Assembly: GCF_900107455.1 (NCBI RefSeq)
Contig: NZ_FNQB01000006.1
Location: forward strand, 186,001-250,000
Length of the DNA stretch: 64,000 nucleotides
Reading direction: 5' to 3'
Source of the DNA: Asanoa ishikariensis
Lineage (GTDB): Bacteria > Actinomycetota > Actinomycetes > Mycobacteriales > Micromonosporaceae
In this document: positions 63,200 through 64,000 of the stretch, in pieces
Layout of the letters: every line of letters starts with the position of its first letter
Position numbering within the stretch: position 1 is the stretch's first letter
Program-made: the position numbers and the translations under genes
Notes under the pieces: generated by a model
What the model saw: only the letters and a program-made list of their open reading frames with translations
The model's database searches: none
What the model was told of the DNA's origin: nothing

Positions 63200-64000
63200 G
63201 TGCCGACTCCACCCCCCGCCGACATCGTCGCCCTGCCCGACTCGACGCCTGACGAGATCGAGTCGCGGGCCGAGCTCGACCACCACCTCCGCCGCGGCAG
63301 CCTCGCCGGTCTGACGGTCCAGGGCCTGCGCCTCGACGTCGACCCGATCCCGGAGCTGGCCGACGTCGACCTGACGGACGCGCTGTTCGTCGGCTGCCAG
63401 TTCGAGACGCCGGAGATCGAGGCGGCGTTGGTCCTGCGCGGGGCGCACGTCATACCCGGCTTTCCGAAGCTGCCCTACCCGAGCCACCCGGCGCGGCTCT
63501 ACACCCCCGCCGACCTGTCGGCCGGGTTCGACAACGGTGGGTTCGCCGGCATGTACGACACGGTGGTCTACGACCATTTCCGCGCGGCCGGCGGCGCGAC
63601 GCCGGAGGTCCGCGAGGCACTGGCGCAGCGGCTGCACGACCACGCGATCGACAACGGCCTGGCCGACGTGACGCGGACCTGGATCGCCGAGCACGGTGCC
63701 GACACGGTGGTCGGCGTGATGGGTGGGCACGCGGTGGCACGCGGCTCGGCCGCGTACCGGCTCGCCGCCACCCTCGGCTGGGAGCTCACCCGGGCCGGCC
63801 AGCTCATCGTGACCGGCGGCGGCCCCGGGGTGATGGAGGCCGCGAACCTGGGCTCGTACCTGTCGAGCCGGCCGGCCGAAGACCTGACCAACGCGATCGA
63901 CGAGTTGGCGGCCGCACCGGACTTCCTCGACCACGAACCGTTCACCGCAGTGGCGCTGAAGGTCCGTGAGCGGTTCGCGCCGGCCGGCGACGACTGGCCG
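63200..64000 (+). CDS. LOG-family/TIGR00730-like Rossmann nucleotide-binding protein (3' end outside window)
   Basis: The first 267 residues of a protein that continues past the window. After an N-terminal region of about 170 residues, a Rossmann fold begins VVGVMGGHAVARGSAAYRLAATLGWEL and reaches GGGPGVMEAANLGSYL, the glycine-rich GGGxGxMEA motif of lysine-decarboxylase-like/LOG phosphoribohydrolases. The family releases bases from nucleoside monophosphates, as in cytokinin activation, but this larger form may differ. The start GTG has a leaderless-type -10 and a palindrome upstream. Confidence 0.85.
   Translation, partial: MPTPPPADIVALPDSTPDEIESRAELDHHLRRGSLAGLTVQGLRLDVDPIPELADVDLTDALFVGCQFETPEIEAALVLRGAHVIPGFPKLPYPSHPARLYTPADLSAGFDNGGFAGMYDTVVYDHFRAAGGATPEVREALAQRLHDHAIDNGLADVTRTWIAEHGADTVVGVMGGHAVARGSAAYRLAATLGWELTRAGQLIVTGGGPGVMEAANLGSYLSSRPAEDLTNAIDELAAAPDFLDHEPFTAVALKVRERFAPAGDDWP

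Overview
The window is a G+C-rich actinobacterial chromosome segment (roughly 70% G+C by eye). Start codons are often GTG, and it carries a WhiB-family regulator, a PASTA penicillin-binding protein, a tRNA-deaminase-associated protein and a DUF3151 protein. Much of the gene order recalls the Mycobacterium tuberculosis stretch Rv3677c-Rv3754 (MBL, RidA, paired Get3-like ATPases, whiB4, ponA2, phosphoesterase; asd-ask-leuA; recR-ybaB-dnaX; tadA-tyrA). Codon use, proline-rich proteins and the large repeat proteins fit Micromonosporaceae best. The family is an inference, and the synteny is recalled from memory rather than computed.

Layout. 1-4 kb: end of an acyl-CoA carboxylase alpha subunit with an acyl-CoA dehydrogenase (branched-chain acyl-CoA catabolism), a small membrane protein and a receptor Ser/Thr kinase. 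4-19 kb: a stress and envelope block with a giant cyclase-ATPase, an MBL hydrolase, RidA, DUF4177, two Get3/ArsA-like ATPases, a WhiB protein, a class A PBP, a GGDEF protein, tRNA-Pro, a phosphoesterase and a YqeY protein. 19-25 kb: aspartate-family and leucine biosynthesis (asd, lysC with an internal beta-subunit start, leuA behind a likely leucine attenuator). 25-34 kb: an MFS exporter, a secreted HNH nuclease lipoprotein and a five-gene oligopeptide ABC operon. 34-40 kb: recR-ybaB-dnaX, a TrmB/LuxR-type regulator, the SRP RNA and tRNA-Ser(GGA). 40-55 kb: mixed metabolic, transport and tRNA-editing genes (deoD, TetR/thioesterase, tadA, tyrA, mtnA, a PHP phosphoesterase, DUF885, a flippase). 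55-64 kb: a Nei-type glycosylase, a lipoprotein, purA-purD, a degenerate lipid-kinase-like protein, a 919-aa EspI-like ATPase with two 42-bp coding repeats, DUF3151 and a LOG-family gene running off the end.

No prophage, insertion sequence, CRISPR array or integrase was seen, so this looks like core chromosome. The most unusual signals are at DNA level. (i) An 11-bp interrupted palindrome GTTGCSGCAAC is scattered singly, amplified in an intergenic 30-bp array and amplified again inside the 919-aa ATPase gene, where it imposes rare TTG leucine codons. (ii) A 43-bp intergenic array lies behind the PBP gene. (iii) At least 13 genes have a TANNNT -10 element exactly 6-7 nt before the start codon, which indicates leaderless transcripts. 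(iv) A leader peptide with three leucine codons precedes leuA. (v) A scar of gene loss follows the flippase gene.

Many neighbouring same-strand genes overlap by the 4-nt ATGA/GTGA arrangement, so translational coupling is common here. Several convergent pairs overlap at their 3' ends (bagB/whiB, thioesterase/tadA, tyrA/mtnA).
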